DNA from: CAMPJU01 sp046566095
Lineage (GTDB): Bacteria > Pseudomonadota > Gammaproteobacteria > Xanthomonadales > Xanthomonadaceae
NCBI GenBank assembly: GCA_046566095.1
Contig: JBKHXI010000096.1
Location: 1-7,373, forward strand
DNA length: 7,373 nucleotides
Reading direction: 5' to 3'
Made by a program: the position numbers and the translations under genes. Position 1 is the first letter of the stretch. Each line of letters opens with the position of its first letter. This document shows, piece by piece, positions 1 to 5,600 of this stretch. A model generated the notes under the pieces. The model did not search any database and was not told the origin of the DNA. It was given only the letters and a program-made list of their open reading frames with translations.

Positions 1-2
1 GC

Positions 3-302
3 ACCTGGTTGCAGCGCCCGCCCTACGGGTACGAGCCGACGCGCTTCGATCGTTACTGGATCCCGGGGGGGACGCTGCTGCAGGAATGGGTCCGGCGCGG
101 CATCCGCAACGTCTCGATCCCGATTCCGGGCACCAACAAGCGCCTGGCCTGCGTGGTCTCGGTGCTGCAGCTGGGCGGCGGCTGCGGTCTGGTCGATCCG
201 AACCTCAACGAGCAGCCGGCCGTCGCCCGCCCGCCCCCGGACATCCCGTTCCGCCCGGAGCTGTTCGAAGACCCGGACGCGCTCGGCCCGCCGGGAGGCT
301 GA
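3..302 (+). CDS. Conserved hypothetical protein, C-terminal part (5' end outside window)
   Basis: An open frame enters from the left edge and ends at TGA 300-302, giving 99 residues. The first in-frame start-like codon, TTG at 9, is unlikely to be the true start, because the frame is open to the edge and no Shine-Dalgarno sequence is visible. The fragment has an aromatic and charged opening (PPYGYEPTRFDRYW), then IPGGTLLQEWVRRGIRN, then a compact segment with two cysteines (ACVVSVLQLGGGCGLVDPN), and a proline-rich acidic tail (RPPPDIPFRPELFEDP). There is no membrane segment in this part. The pattern reminds me of the C-terminus of a large xanthomonad protein often labelled 'transmembrane repetitive protein'. 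That is recognition only, and I assign no function. It converges on ktrA across a 520-base gap full of palindromes. Confidence 0.7.
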   Translation, partial: TWLQRPPYGYEPTRFDRYWIPGGTLLQEWVRRGIRNVSIPIPGTNKRLACVVSVLQLGGGCGLVDPNLNEQPAVARPPPDIPFRPELFEDPDALGPPGG

Positions 303-310
303 GCGCGTGT

Positions 311-327
311 TCCGCATGCGTTGCGGA
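311..327 (+). terminator. Small hairpin after the partial gene, possible weak terminator
   Basis: TCCGCA (311-316) and TGCGGA (322-327) form a 6-bp stem with a 5-base loop, starting 8 bases after the stop codon of the partial gene. No T-tract follows, so intrinsic termination is doubtful. The larger palindromes downstream may do the job instead. Confidence 0.2.
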
Positions 328-335
328 CAGGTTGC

Positions 336-450
336 GGGCTTGCGGAGCGGCACTGCGGCCTGTAGCCGGTGTTCTCTTATCCGTGGGCAGGACACCCGCA
401 ACCGGCATCCGGTGCCACGCGTGGCGGCCCGAACGTGCGGCACTGGTGCG
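336..450 (-). repeat. Degenerate copy of the compound palindromic element (copy 4)
   Basis: Bases 336-378 are a diverged direct repeat of 492-537. They share GGGCTTGCGGAG, a 5-base variable spacer, CTGCGGCCTG, a TAGCCGGTGTT-like stretch, and CTCTT. In the full minus-strand copy at 492-620 this stretch is the 3' tail plus the 3' arm, so 336-378 looks like the 3' end of an older copy in the same orientation. The body beyond it (379 to about 450) keeps small palindromes: ACCGG-cat-CCGGT at 401-413 and the perfect GCCACGCGTGGC at 414-425. It also has GGGCAGGAC, as in the second hairpin of the 2956-3071 copy. The partner arm is barely recognisable around 425-450, so the left boundary of the element is uncertain. 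Confidence 0.4.
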
Positions 451-491
451 GCTTGCGTCCACGCTGCAGGTTCTGCCTCGGCAAGAGCCAT

Positions 492-620
492 GGGCTTGCG
501 GAGGGTCGCTGCGGCCTGGTGGCCAGTATTCGCTCTTCCCTCGGTCAGGGCATCGTGCCCTGACTCGGGCGCGCGCCATCCTTGGCGCGCTTGTCGCGAA
601 CACCGGCCACCAGTCCGCAG
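492..620 (-). repeat. Compound palindromic element, full copy (copy 3, minus-strand sense)
   Basis: The outer arms at 509-533 and 596-620 are 25 bases each and complementary at 22 of 25 positions. Between them, reading the minus strand, lies hairpin I (590 to 571) with stem GCGCGCCA, loop AGGA and stem TGGCGCGC. Hairpin II follows at 569 to 538: a basal CCC/GGG pairing, an internal loop, and a perfect 9-bp stem GTCAGGGCA/TGCCCTGAC (564-556/552-544) with a 3-base loop. Past the arm, at 502 to 492, is the tail TCCGCAAGCCC, which matches the tails of the other copies. The two transition mismatches in the arms (525/604 and 528/601) are G-U pairs in minus-strand RNA and A-C on the plus strand. A third mismatch (515/614) is a transversion. 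No open reading frame here looks real. Confidence 0.75.
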
Positions 621-684
621 CTCGCGGGTTCGGAAGGAAGGCCGCTTCGTTTGACCATCCGAAGAGCCGGGCTCCACGTTGGGT

Positions 685-799
685 GCGGCGTCCGGTGGGC
701 AGGGGATTGCGGAGCAGCGGACATGGATGTCCGCGCCCGCCTAAACGCCATGGATGGTGATACAGCGGGCGGAGCAATTCCCTGCCCGCCGGACGCCGC
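685..799 (+). repeat. Compound palindromic element, full copy (copy 1, plus-strand sense)
   Basis: The outer arms at 685-710 and 774-799 are complementary at 24 of 26 positions, and both differences (696/788 and 705/779) are T-G or G-T, so they still pair in plus-strand RNA. After GGAGCA comes hairpin I (717-734), GCGGACAT-GG-ATGTCCGC. Hairpin II (735-770) has a GCCCGC/GCGGGC base, an A-rich internal loop, and an upper stem CGCCA/TGGTG around loop TGGA, with a further G-U at 747/758. GGA then leads into the 3' arm. An additional stem, GCCGGGCT 666-673 with AGCCCGGC 808-815, may extend the fold, and the tail TCCGAAGCC lies at 803-811. It sits between two converging genes, 8 bases past the tail from the ktrA stop, and could act as a transcription block for ktrBA. 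Confidence 0.8.
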
Positions 800-822
800 G
801 GTTCCGAAGCCCGGCCAGCCCC

Positions 823-1494
823 TCAACTCAGCGCCGCGAACTTCTCGACCAGGCGGGTGGGGCCGGAGACGATCAGGATGTCGCCGGATTCGACGAAGGT
901 GTCGGCCTGGGCGTAGGTGAAGTCGGCGTGCCGGCGCTTGAGGCCGACCACGGTGATGCCGTACTTCTGGCGCAGGTTCGACTCGCTCAGGGTCATGTCC
1001 CAGGCCTCGCGCGGCGCCGCGGTCTTGGCGATCGCGAAGCCGTCGTCGAACTCGATGAAGTCGATCATCCGGCCGGTCACCAGGTGCGCCACCCGCTCGC
1101 CCATGGCCGCCTCCGGGTAGACCACGTGCTGGGCCCCGACCCGCTCCAGGATCTGCCCGTGCTTGGCCGAGACCGCCTTGGCCCAGATGTCGCGCACGCC
1201 GACTTCCTCGAGCGCCAGCACCGTCAGCACGCTGGCCTCCACGTCGCTGCCGATCGCCACCACCGCGCGCGTGATGTCCTTCGCGCCGAGCTGGCGCAGC
1301 GCCTCGCTGCGGGTGGAGTCGGCCTGGACCACGTGGGTCAGGCGCTCGGCCCAGCGCTGCACGGTCTCGGCGTCCTCGTCGATCGCCAGCACTTCGTGGC
1401 CGAGGTGGGTGAGCGACTCGGCGACCGCGCCGCCGAAGCGGCCCAGCCCGACCACCAGCACGGTATCGCGTTCGGATGCGGTCTTGTCAGCCAA
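823..1494 (-). CDS. ktrA: KtrA/TrkA-type potassium uptake regulatory subunit (RCK protein)
   Basis: This is a cytoplasmic gating subunit of 223 residues, the usual KtrA length with a single RCK unit; E. coli TrkA is about twice as long. The N-terminal Rossmann RCK domain (about 10-130) begins with VLVVGLGRFGG, whose GLGRFG at 16-21 is the nucleotide-binding glycine motif. Acidic residues D39-E40-D41 follow the second strand, as in NAD/ATP-binding RCK proteins. The RCK_C domain covers about 140-220. By family knowledge, a ring of KtrA binds ATP/ADP and possibly cyclic-di-AMP or NADH, and opens or closes the KtrB channel. The start is TTG at 1494-1492, preceded by AGAGGAG at 1511-1505. No ATG lies near the start, and the Rossmann domain would be damaged by a later one. 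The gene overlaps the ktrB stop by 8 bases, so translation is probably coupled. Confidence 0.9.
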   Translation of the reverse strand: MADKTASERDTVLVVGLGRFGGAVAESLTHLGHEVLAIDEDAETVQRWAERLTHVVQADSTRSEALRQLGAKDITRAVVAIGSDVEASVLTVLALEEVGVRDIWAKAVSAKHGQILERVGAQHVVYPEAAMGERVAHLVTGRMIDFIEFDDGFAIAKTAAPREAWDMTLSESNLRQKYGITVVGLKRRHADFTYAQADTFVESGDILIVSGPTRLVEKFAALS

Positions 1495-2818
1495 CGATGG
1501 GGCGCTCCTCTGGGTAGCGGTACAGGCGGTGGTGGCCGCGCAGGGCCAGGGCGGTGGCGACGGTGACCAATCCTACGCGCCCCAGGAACATGAGCGCGAC
1601 CAGGATGCCCTGGCCGGCGGGCGGCATCTGCCCGGTGATGCCGGTCGACAGGCCCACCGTGAAGGCGGCCGAGATCGCCTCGAACAGCACGTCCTGCAGC
1701 GCGAAGTCGGTGACGCTGAGCAGGGCCAGGGTGCCCACGGCCAGCAGCGACAGCGCCATCAGCACCACCGCCACCGCCAGCCGCAGGCTCTGCTCCGGGA
1801 CCCGGCGGCCGAAGGCGATCGTGTCGCGGTTGCCCGCGACCTCGGCCCAGACCGCGAAGCCGAGCAGAAAGAAGGTGGTGACCCGGATGCCGCCGGCGGT
1901 GCTGGCGCTGCCGCCGCCGATGAACATCAGCGCCCAGTTGATCGCCTGGGTCTCGATCGTGGTCGCGCCCATGTCGATGGTGTTGAAGCCGGCAGTGCGC
2001 GAGGCGGCCGCATGGAACATCGTGCTGGTCAGCTTGCCGGTCAGGTCCAGCGCGCCCAGGGTCTCCGGGTTGCGCCATTCGTACAGGCCGATGCCCAGCG
2101 CCCCGGCCGCGATCAGCACGCCGCTGCCGACCATGGTGATCTTGGTGTGCAGCGACCAGCGCGGGAAGGCGAAGCCGTGCCGCCGCAGCTCGTACATGAC
2201 CGGGAAGCCGAGCCCGCCGACCAGCACCGCCAGCGCGACCGGCAGGATGAAGACCGGGTCGGCCGCGAACCGGGTCAGGCTGTCGGACCAGGTCGAGAAG
2301 CCGGCGTTGTTGAAGGCCGAGACCGCCTGGAACAGCCCGTGCCAGGCGGATTCGCCCCAGCCCATGCCGTAGCCGGCGCGCAGCCGCAGCGCCAGCGCCG
2401 CGGCCGTGGCCAGTTCCACCAACAGGGTGGCCACGACCGCCACCTTGATCACTCCGGTGACGTTGCCCAGGCCGCTGCGGGTCTCGGCATGCGCCACCAG
2501 CCGCGTGCCCAGGTTCAGGCGCCCGGCCACCAGCAGCGCCAGCAGGGTGGCGCCGGTCATGATCCCGAAGCCGCCGGCCTGGAACAGGCCCATGATCGCG
2601 ACCTGGCCGAAGGTCGACCAGTAGGTGGGCGTGTCGACCACCACCAGCCCGGTCACGCACACCGCCGAGGTGGCGGTGAACAGCGCGGTCAGGAAGGGCG
2701 CACCGCCGGGGCCGGCGGTCGCCGCGGGCAGCATCAGCAGCGCCGTGCCGAGCGCGATCATGGCGAGGAAGGCCAGGGGCACCAGCCGCGCAGGATGTTT
2801 GAGGCCGCCTCGGCGCAA
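1487..2818 (-). CDS. ktrB: KtrB/TrkH-family potassium channel-like transporter subunit
   Basis: This is an inner-membrane potassium translocating subunit of 443 residues, typical of KtrB. The four membrane-pore-membrane repeats each carry the selectivity-filter glycine: CVTGL (G57), NNAGF (G173), RTAGF (G277) and FTVGL (G389). The flexible glycine-rich gate in the middle of the third repeat is visible at about 299-312 (FIGGGSASTAGGI), and the conserved arginine of the last helix is in FLGRVGL (R414). By family knowledge the protein is a dimer sitting on a KtrA ring. I chose the TTG at 2818-2816 because GGAG lies 6 bases ahead of it and the protein then begins just before the first helix (PLAFLAMIALGTALL). 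Longer frames, starting at GTG 2890 or reaching 3118, add a low-complexity Arg/Pro leader that runs into a palindromic repeat. KtrA is translated immediately afterwards. Confidence 0.9.
   Translation of the reverse strand: MRRGGLKHPARLVPLAFLAMIALGTALLMLPAATAGPGGAPFLTALFTATSAVCVTGLVVVDTPTYWSTFGQVAIMGLFQAGGFGIMTGATLLALLVAGRLNLGTRLVAHAETRSGLGNVTGVIKVAVVATLLVELATAAALALRLRAGYGMGWGESAWHGLFQAVSAFNNAGFSTWSDSLTRFAADPVFILPVALAVLVGGLGFPVMYELRRHGFAFPRWSLHTKITMVGSGVLIAAGALGIGLYEWRNPETLGALDLTGKLTSTMFHAAASRTAGFNTIDMGATTIETQAINWALMFIGGGSASTAGGIRVTTFFLLGFAVWAEVAGNRDTIAFGRRVPEQSLRLAVAVVLMALSLLAVGTLALLSVTDFALQDVLFEAISAAFTVGLSTGITGQMPPAGQGILVALMFLGRVGLVTVATALALRGHHRLYRYPEERPIVG
1505..1511 (-). promoter_or_regulatory. 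Ribosome binding site that decides the TTG start of ktrA
   Basis: AGAGGAG on the minus strand lies 10 bases ahead of the TTG at 1494-1492, inside the last codons of ktrB. It supports a TTG start and internal re-initiation after ktrB translation. Confidence 0.65.
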
Positions 2819-2824
2819 GCCCGA

Positions 2825-2828
2825 CTCC
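2825..2828 (-). promoter_or_regulatory. Ribosome binding site supporting the TTG start of ktrB
   Basis: GGAG on the minus strand (within CCGGAGTCGGGC) lies 6 bases before the TTG at 2818-2816. It is the best start signal near the first transmembrane helix and argues against the longer N-terminus. Confidence 0.5.
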
Positions 2829-2854
2829 GGTCCGGATGGCTGCGATCGGTGCGG

Positions 2855-2863
2855 ATTGTGACA
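2855..2863 (-). promoter_or_regulatory. Possible extended -10 promoter for ktrBA
   Basis: The minus strand reads TGTCACAAT, a TGN plus CACAAT box that matches an extended -10 at most positions. It would start transcription roughly 25-30 bases before the ktrB TTG. No convincing -35 is present, since the expected place reads CGGCCC. A compound hairpin (CGTGGGC 2875-2881 with GCCCACG 2902-2908, enclosing CCGGG/CCCGG) sits just upstream of it. This is a weak call. Confidence 0.25.
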
Positions 2864-2955
2864 TGTCGCGCGGGCGTGGGCCGGGAGCACCCGGGGAGTA
2901 CGCCCACGACGGAGCCTGAAGTTCTTCTCCGGGTCTCCAAGCAGAGGGCAATGGG

Positions 2956-3071
2956 GCCGGAGGGTGTTGGCGGGGGATTGCGGAGAGCCGGCCAGGGATG
3001 GCCGGCGGCCCGCATCAGGGCAGGACGCCCTGACTAAGGGCCGGAGCAATCCCCCGCCAGCACCCTCCGGC
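2956..3071 (+). repeat. Compound palindromic element, full copy (copy 2, plus-strand sense)
   Basis: The outer arms at 2956-2981 and 3046-3071 are complementary at 25 of 26 positions. The single difference, T2967 against G3060, still pairs as U-G in plus-strand RNA. After GGAGA comes hairpin I (2987-3006), GCCGGCCA-GGGA-TGGCCGGC. Hairpin II (3007-3042) is exactly as long as in the 685-799 copy: base GGCCC/GGGCC, internal loop GCA/CTAA, perfect 7-bp stem TCAGGGC/GCCCTGA, loop AGGAC. GGA then leads into the 3' arm, and the tail TCCGAAGCC lies at 3083-3091. The arm sequence is unrelated to that of the 685-799 copy except for the ATTGCGGAG and GGAGCAAT ends. It occupies about a third of the gap between the divergent genes ktrB and ruvB. 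The rest of the gap holds no gene, and I find no clear ruvB promoter. Confidence 0.85.
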
Positions 3072-3154
3072 GCGCCACAATCTCCGAAGCCGGTTTTCCC
3101 GCCTCGCCACGCAGACACGGTGCTGGTCCCCTGCGCTCATGCGACCATAGCCCC

Positions 3155-4213
3155 ATGAACGAAGCGCGCATCCTGGATGCCGACGCCACTGGCGAGGACG
3201 AGGCCATCGAGGCCTCGATCCGGCCCAGGCGGCTGGACGAGTACCTCGGCCAGCAGCCGGTGCGCGAGCAGATGCGGATCTACATCGACGCCGCCCGCGG
3301 CCGCGGCGAGGCGCTCGACCACGTCCTGATCTTCGGCCCGCCCGGCCTGGGCAAGACCACGCTCAGCCACGTGATCGCCAACGAGCTGGGCGTCAACCTG
3401 CGCGCGACCTCCGGCCCGGTGATCGAGAAGGCCGGCGACCTGGCCGCGCTGCTGACCAACCTGCAGCCGCACGACGTGCTGTTCGTCGACGAGATCCACC
3501 GCCTCTCGCCGGTGGTGGAAGAAATCCTGTATCCGGCGATGGAGGATTTCCAGATCGACATCATGATCGGCGAGGGCCCGGCCGCGCGCTCGATCAAGCT
3601 CGACCTGCCGCCGTTCACCCTGATCGGCGCCACCACCCGCGCCGGCCTGCTGACCGCGCCGCTGCGCGACCGCTTCGGCATCGTCCAGCGCCTGGAGTTC
3701 TACGAGACCGCGGACCTGACCCGGATCGTGCGGCGCTCGGCGCGGATCCTCGGCATCGCCTGCGACGGCGACGGCGCCGGCGAGATCGCCCGGCGCTCGC
3801 GCGGCACCCCGCGCATCGCCAACCGCCTGCTGCGGCGCGTGCGCGACTACGCCCAGGTCAAGGGCGACGGCAACATCGGCCGCGACATCGCCGACGCCGC
3901 GATGCGCATGCTCAAGGTCGACCCCGAGGGCTTCGACGAACTCGACCGCCGCCTGCTGCGCACCATCGTCGACAGCTTCGACGGCGGGCCGGTCGGGGTC
4001 GAGTCCCTGTCCGCCGCGCTCAGCGAGGAACGCGGCACCCTGGAGGACGTGATCGAGCCCTACCTGATCCAGCAGGGCTACCTGGTGCGCACCGCGCGCG
4101 GCCGCATGGCCACCCCCAAGGCATACCGGCACCTGGGCCTGAAACCCAAGGCCGGCGCGCCCGACCTGTTCGAGACCCCCGCCCCGGATGCACCGTCCGA
4201 CGACCAGGCCTGA
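3155..4213 (+). CDS. ruvB: Holliday junction branch migration ATPase RuvB
   Basis: RuvB is a hexameric AAA+ motor that, with RuvA, drives branch migration of Holliday junctions in recombinational repair; RuvC then cuts them. The 352 residues match the family's normal length. Visible in order are the N-terminal family signature RPRRLDEYLGQQ (24-35), Walker A GPPGLGKT (61-68), Walker B with DEIH (112-115), sensor 1 IGATTRAG (157-164), the arginine-finger region LRDRFG (170-175), sensor 2 GTPRIANRLLRR (217-228), and a C-terminal winged helix ending in LVRTARGRMAT (310-320). The ATG at 3155 has no obvious Shine-Dalgarno sequence, but the protein begins where xanthomonad RuvB proteins usually do. 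ruvA and ruvC are not adjacent upstream here, because ktrBA lies divergently in front. No LexA box was recognised by eye. ybgC follows after 103 bases. Confidence 0.98.
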   Translation: MNEARILDADATGEDEAIEASIRPRRLDEYLGQQPVREQMRIYIDAARGRGEALDHVLIFGPPGLGKTTLSHVIANELGVNLRATSGPVIEKAGDLAALLTNLQPHDVLFVDEIHRLSPVVEEILYPAMEDFQIDIMIGEGPAARSIKLDLPPFTLIGATTRAGLLTAPLRDRFGIVQRLEFYETADLTRIVRRSARILGIACDGDGAGEIARRSRGTPRIANRLLRRVRDYAQVKGDGNIGRDIADAAMRMLKVDPEGFDELDRRLLRTIVDSFDGGPVGVESLSAALSEERGTLEDVIEPYLIQQGYLVRTARGRMATPKAYRHLGLKPKAGAPDLFETPAPDAPSDDQA

Positions 4214-4228
4214 CCAGGCCGCCGAGCT

Positions 4229-4260
4229 GTCGTCCCGAGCGCAGCGAGGGACCTGCTTTT
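4229..4260 (+). repeat. Dispersed hairpin repeat after ruvB, possible terminator
   Basis: GTCGTCCCGAGCGCAGCGAGG followed by GACCTGCTTTT belongs to the widespread intergenic repeat whose common form is TGTCATCCYGAGCGHAGCGARGGAYCTGC. GTCCC (4232-4236) pairs with GGGAC (4248-4252), and CTGCTTTT follows, so it could stop transcription from ruvB before ybgC, though the stem is short. Read on the minus strand it gives the artefactual peptide KQVPRCARDDS often mis-annotated in genomes. A second small hairpin, GGCGC-gca-GCGCC (4282-4294), lies between it and ybgC. Confidence 0.55.
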
Positions 4261-4316
4261 CCGTCGTCGGCTCGACCGACCGGCGCGCAGCGCCCCGCAC
4301 CCGCGAGTCTTAACGA

Positions 4317-4730
4317 ATGTTCAGCCACCCCGTCCGCGTTTACTGGGAAGATACCGACGCCGGTGGCGTGGTCTACCACGCGCAGTACCTGGCCTTCCTG
4401 GAACGCGCGCGCAGCGAATGGATGCGCGCGCTCGGCCGGGGCCAGGAATCGCTGCGCGCGGAGCACGACCTGGTGTTCGCGGTGCGGGCGATGCGGATCG
4501 GGTTCCGGGCGCCGGCGCGGCTGGACGACCTGCTGGAGGTCTCGGTGGCGCTGGCCGAATGCCGGCGCGCCAGCCTGGTGCTGGCGCAGGCGGTGCGGCG
4601 CGGCGGGGAACTCCTGCTGGACGCGGAGGTCAGGCTGGCGTCGCTGGGCTCCGCCGGTTTCCGGCCGCGTCCGATCCCGCCGGCGCTGTACCAGGAACTC
4701 AAGCGGCTGGCAGACCCCGGCCGCGCCTGA
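4317..4730 (+). CDS. ybgC: Tol-Pal-associated acyl-CoA thioesterase YbgC (hotdog fold)
   Basis: YbgC is a small cytoplasmic thioesterase of the 4-hydroxybenzoyl-CoA thioesterase-like hotdog family. It hydrolyses acyl-CoA or acyl-ACP thioesters and is linked to phospholipid metabolism. The 137 residues match the E. coli length. The N-terminal active-site signature VYWEDTDAGGVVYHAQYL occupies 8-25, with D14 at the position of the catalytic aspartate of E. coli YbgC (D18). The conserved FLERAR (27-32) and the PARLDDLLEV strand-turn follow at about 65-74. The start at ATG 4317 gives the canonical MFSHPVRVYWED opening, although the upstream Shine-Dalgarno sequence is poor. It is the usual first gene of the tol operon, with tolQ 87 bases downstream. 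The physiological substrate cannot be read from the sequence. Confidence 0.95.
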   Translation: MFSHPVRVYWEDTDAGGVVYHAQYLAFLERARSEWMRALGRGQESLRAEHDLVFAVRAMRIGFRAPARLDDLLEVSVALAECRRASLVLAQAVRRGGELLLDAEVRLASLGSAGFRPRPIPPALYQELKRLADPGRA

Positions 4731-4803
4731 TCCGGATCGCCGGCGGCCGGCCGCCACCCGGCCCGCGCGCGCGACGCGCCGGCGGACCACCCACAAGCCC
4801 CAC

Positions 4804-4808
4804 GGAGA
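4804..4808 (+). promoter_or_regulatory. Ribosome binding site of tolQ
   Basis: GGAGA lies 9 bases before the ATG at 4818. It supports the long TolQ start over the internal ATG at 4938, which would give an E. coli-like N-terminus but has no Shine-Dalgarno sequence. Confidence 0.6.
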
Positions 4809-4817
4809 CGTTCCCAG

Positions 4818-5600
4818 ATGAGTGCAACCGCCATGGCGCTGCAGGCCACCGTCGAGGCCCTGCCGGAGGAACCCACCACAGCCGAGGTGCTGGCCGCCGC
4901 GCAGTCGGTGCCCGGCACCGCCGGCAACGAACTGGACATGCTGCAGCTGATCCTGCATGCCTCGCTGCCGGTGCAGCTGGTGATGGTGCTGCTGCTGTTC
5001 GCCTCGGTCGCCTCGTGGGTGATCATCTTCCGCAAGAAGCGCATGCTCGACCGCGCCGAGCGCGAGGCCGACCGTTTCGAGGAGCGGTTCTGGTCGGGCG
5101 CGGAGATGAGCAAGCTGTACGCCGCCGCGACCGAGCGCAACCGCGAGATCGAGGGCATGGAGGCGATCTTCGAGGCCGGCTTCCGCGAGTTCACCCGCCA
5201 GCGCCAGCGCCGCGGCGCCGACCCGCGCAGCCAGCTCGAGGGCGCCCAGCGCGGGATGCGGGTGGCGACCTCGCGCGAGCTGGACGGGCTCGAGCACAAC
5301 CTCGAGTTCCTCGCCAGCGTCGGTTCGATCGCGCCGTACGTGGGCCTGTTCGGCACCGTGTGGGGCATCATGATCTCGTTCCAGGGCCTGGCCAACGTGC
5401 GCGAGGCGACCATCGCCACCGTCGCGCCGGGCATCTCCGAGGCGCTGATCGCGACCGCCATGGGCCTGTTCGCGGCGATCCCCGCGGTCTGGGCCTACAA
5501 CCGCTACGCGACCAAGGTCGAGCGCATCGCCGGCCGCTACGAGGCCTTCGGCGACGAGTTCGCCTCGATCCTCGAACGCCAGGTCCACCACGACGACTGA
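4818..5600 (+). CDS. tolQ: Tol-Pal system proton channel subunit TolQ
   Basis: TolQ is an inner-membrane protein of the MotA/TolQ/ExbB family. With TolR it forms the proton-driven stator that energises TolA during outer-membrane constriction. The 260 residues show three membrane segments: about 49-71 (SLPVQLVMVLLLFASVASWV), about 165-188, and about 204-227. A large cytoplasmic loop with the FWSG motif (91-94) lies between the first two. The family signature GLFGTVWGI (176-184) and the proton-path helix APGISEALIATAMGLFAAIPA (203-223) are intact. E. coli TolQ is about 230 residues; the extra ~35 residues here are an acidic, alanine-rich periplasmic N-terminus before the first helix. TolR follows after 74 bases. 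ExbB is excluded as an alternative by the ybgC/tolR/tolA context. Confidence 0.97.
   Translation: MSATAMALQATVEALPEEPTTAEVLAAAQSVPGTAGNELDMLQLILHASLPVQLVMVLLLFASVASWVIIFRKKRMLDRAEREADRFEERFWSGAEMSKLYAAATERNREIEGMEAIFEAGFREFTRQRQRRGADPRSQLEGAQRGMRVATSRELDGLEHNLEFLASVGSIAPYVGLFGTVWGIMISFQGLANVREATIATVAPGISEALIATAMGLFAAIPAVWAYNRYATKVERIAGRYEAFGDEFASILERQVHHDD

Noticed and set aside
86..760. 224-codon frame through the 303-822 gap
   Set aside because: It overlaps the real partial gene in another frame and runs across inverted repeats. The protein is Arg/Pro/Gly-rich with no domain.
336..815. CRISPR array or retron
   Set aside because: The repeats are long, diverged, palindromic and in both orientations, with no regular spacers, no cas genes and no reverse transcriptase nearby.
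1163..3037. 624-codon open frame on the plus strand opposite ktrBA
   Set aside because: It is a shadow of the GC-rich ktrB/ktrA coding strand, low-complexity (Gln/Arg/Gly/Ala/His) and without any recognisable domain.
2819..3118. Longer N-terminus for ktrB reaching back to 3118
   Set aside because: The extra 100 residues are Arg/Pro/Gly-rich, unlike any KtrB leader, and run through the palindromic element. The TTG at 2818 has a Shine-Dalgarno sequence and gives the normal protein length.
3092..3154. Promoter and LexA-type operator for ruvB
   Set aside because: I found no acceptable -35/-10 pair and no SOS box by eye; the best candidate (near CCATAG at 3145) is too weak to report.
4742..4755. 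Perfect 14-base palindrome GGCGGCCGGCCGCC between ybgC and tolQ
   Set aside because: A palindrome of only G and C is expected by chance at this base composition, and there is no T-tract or half-site spacing to suggest an operator or terminator.
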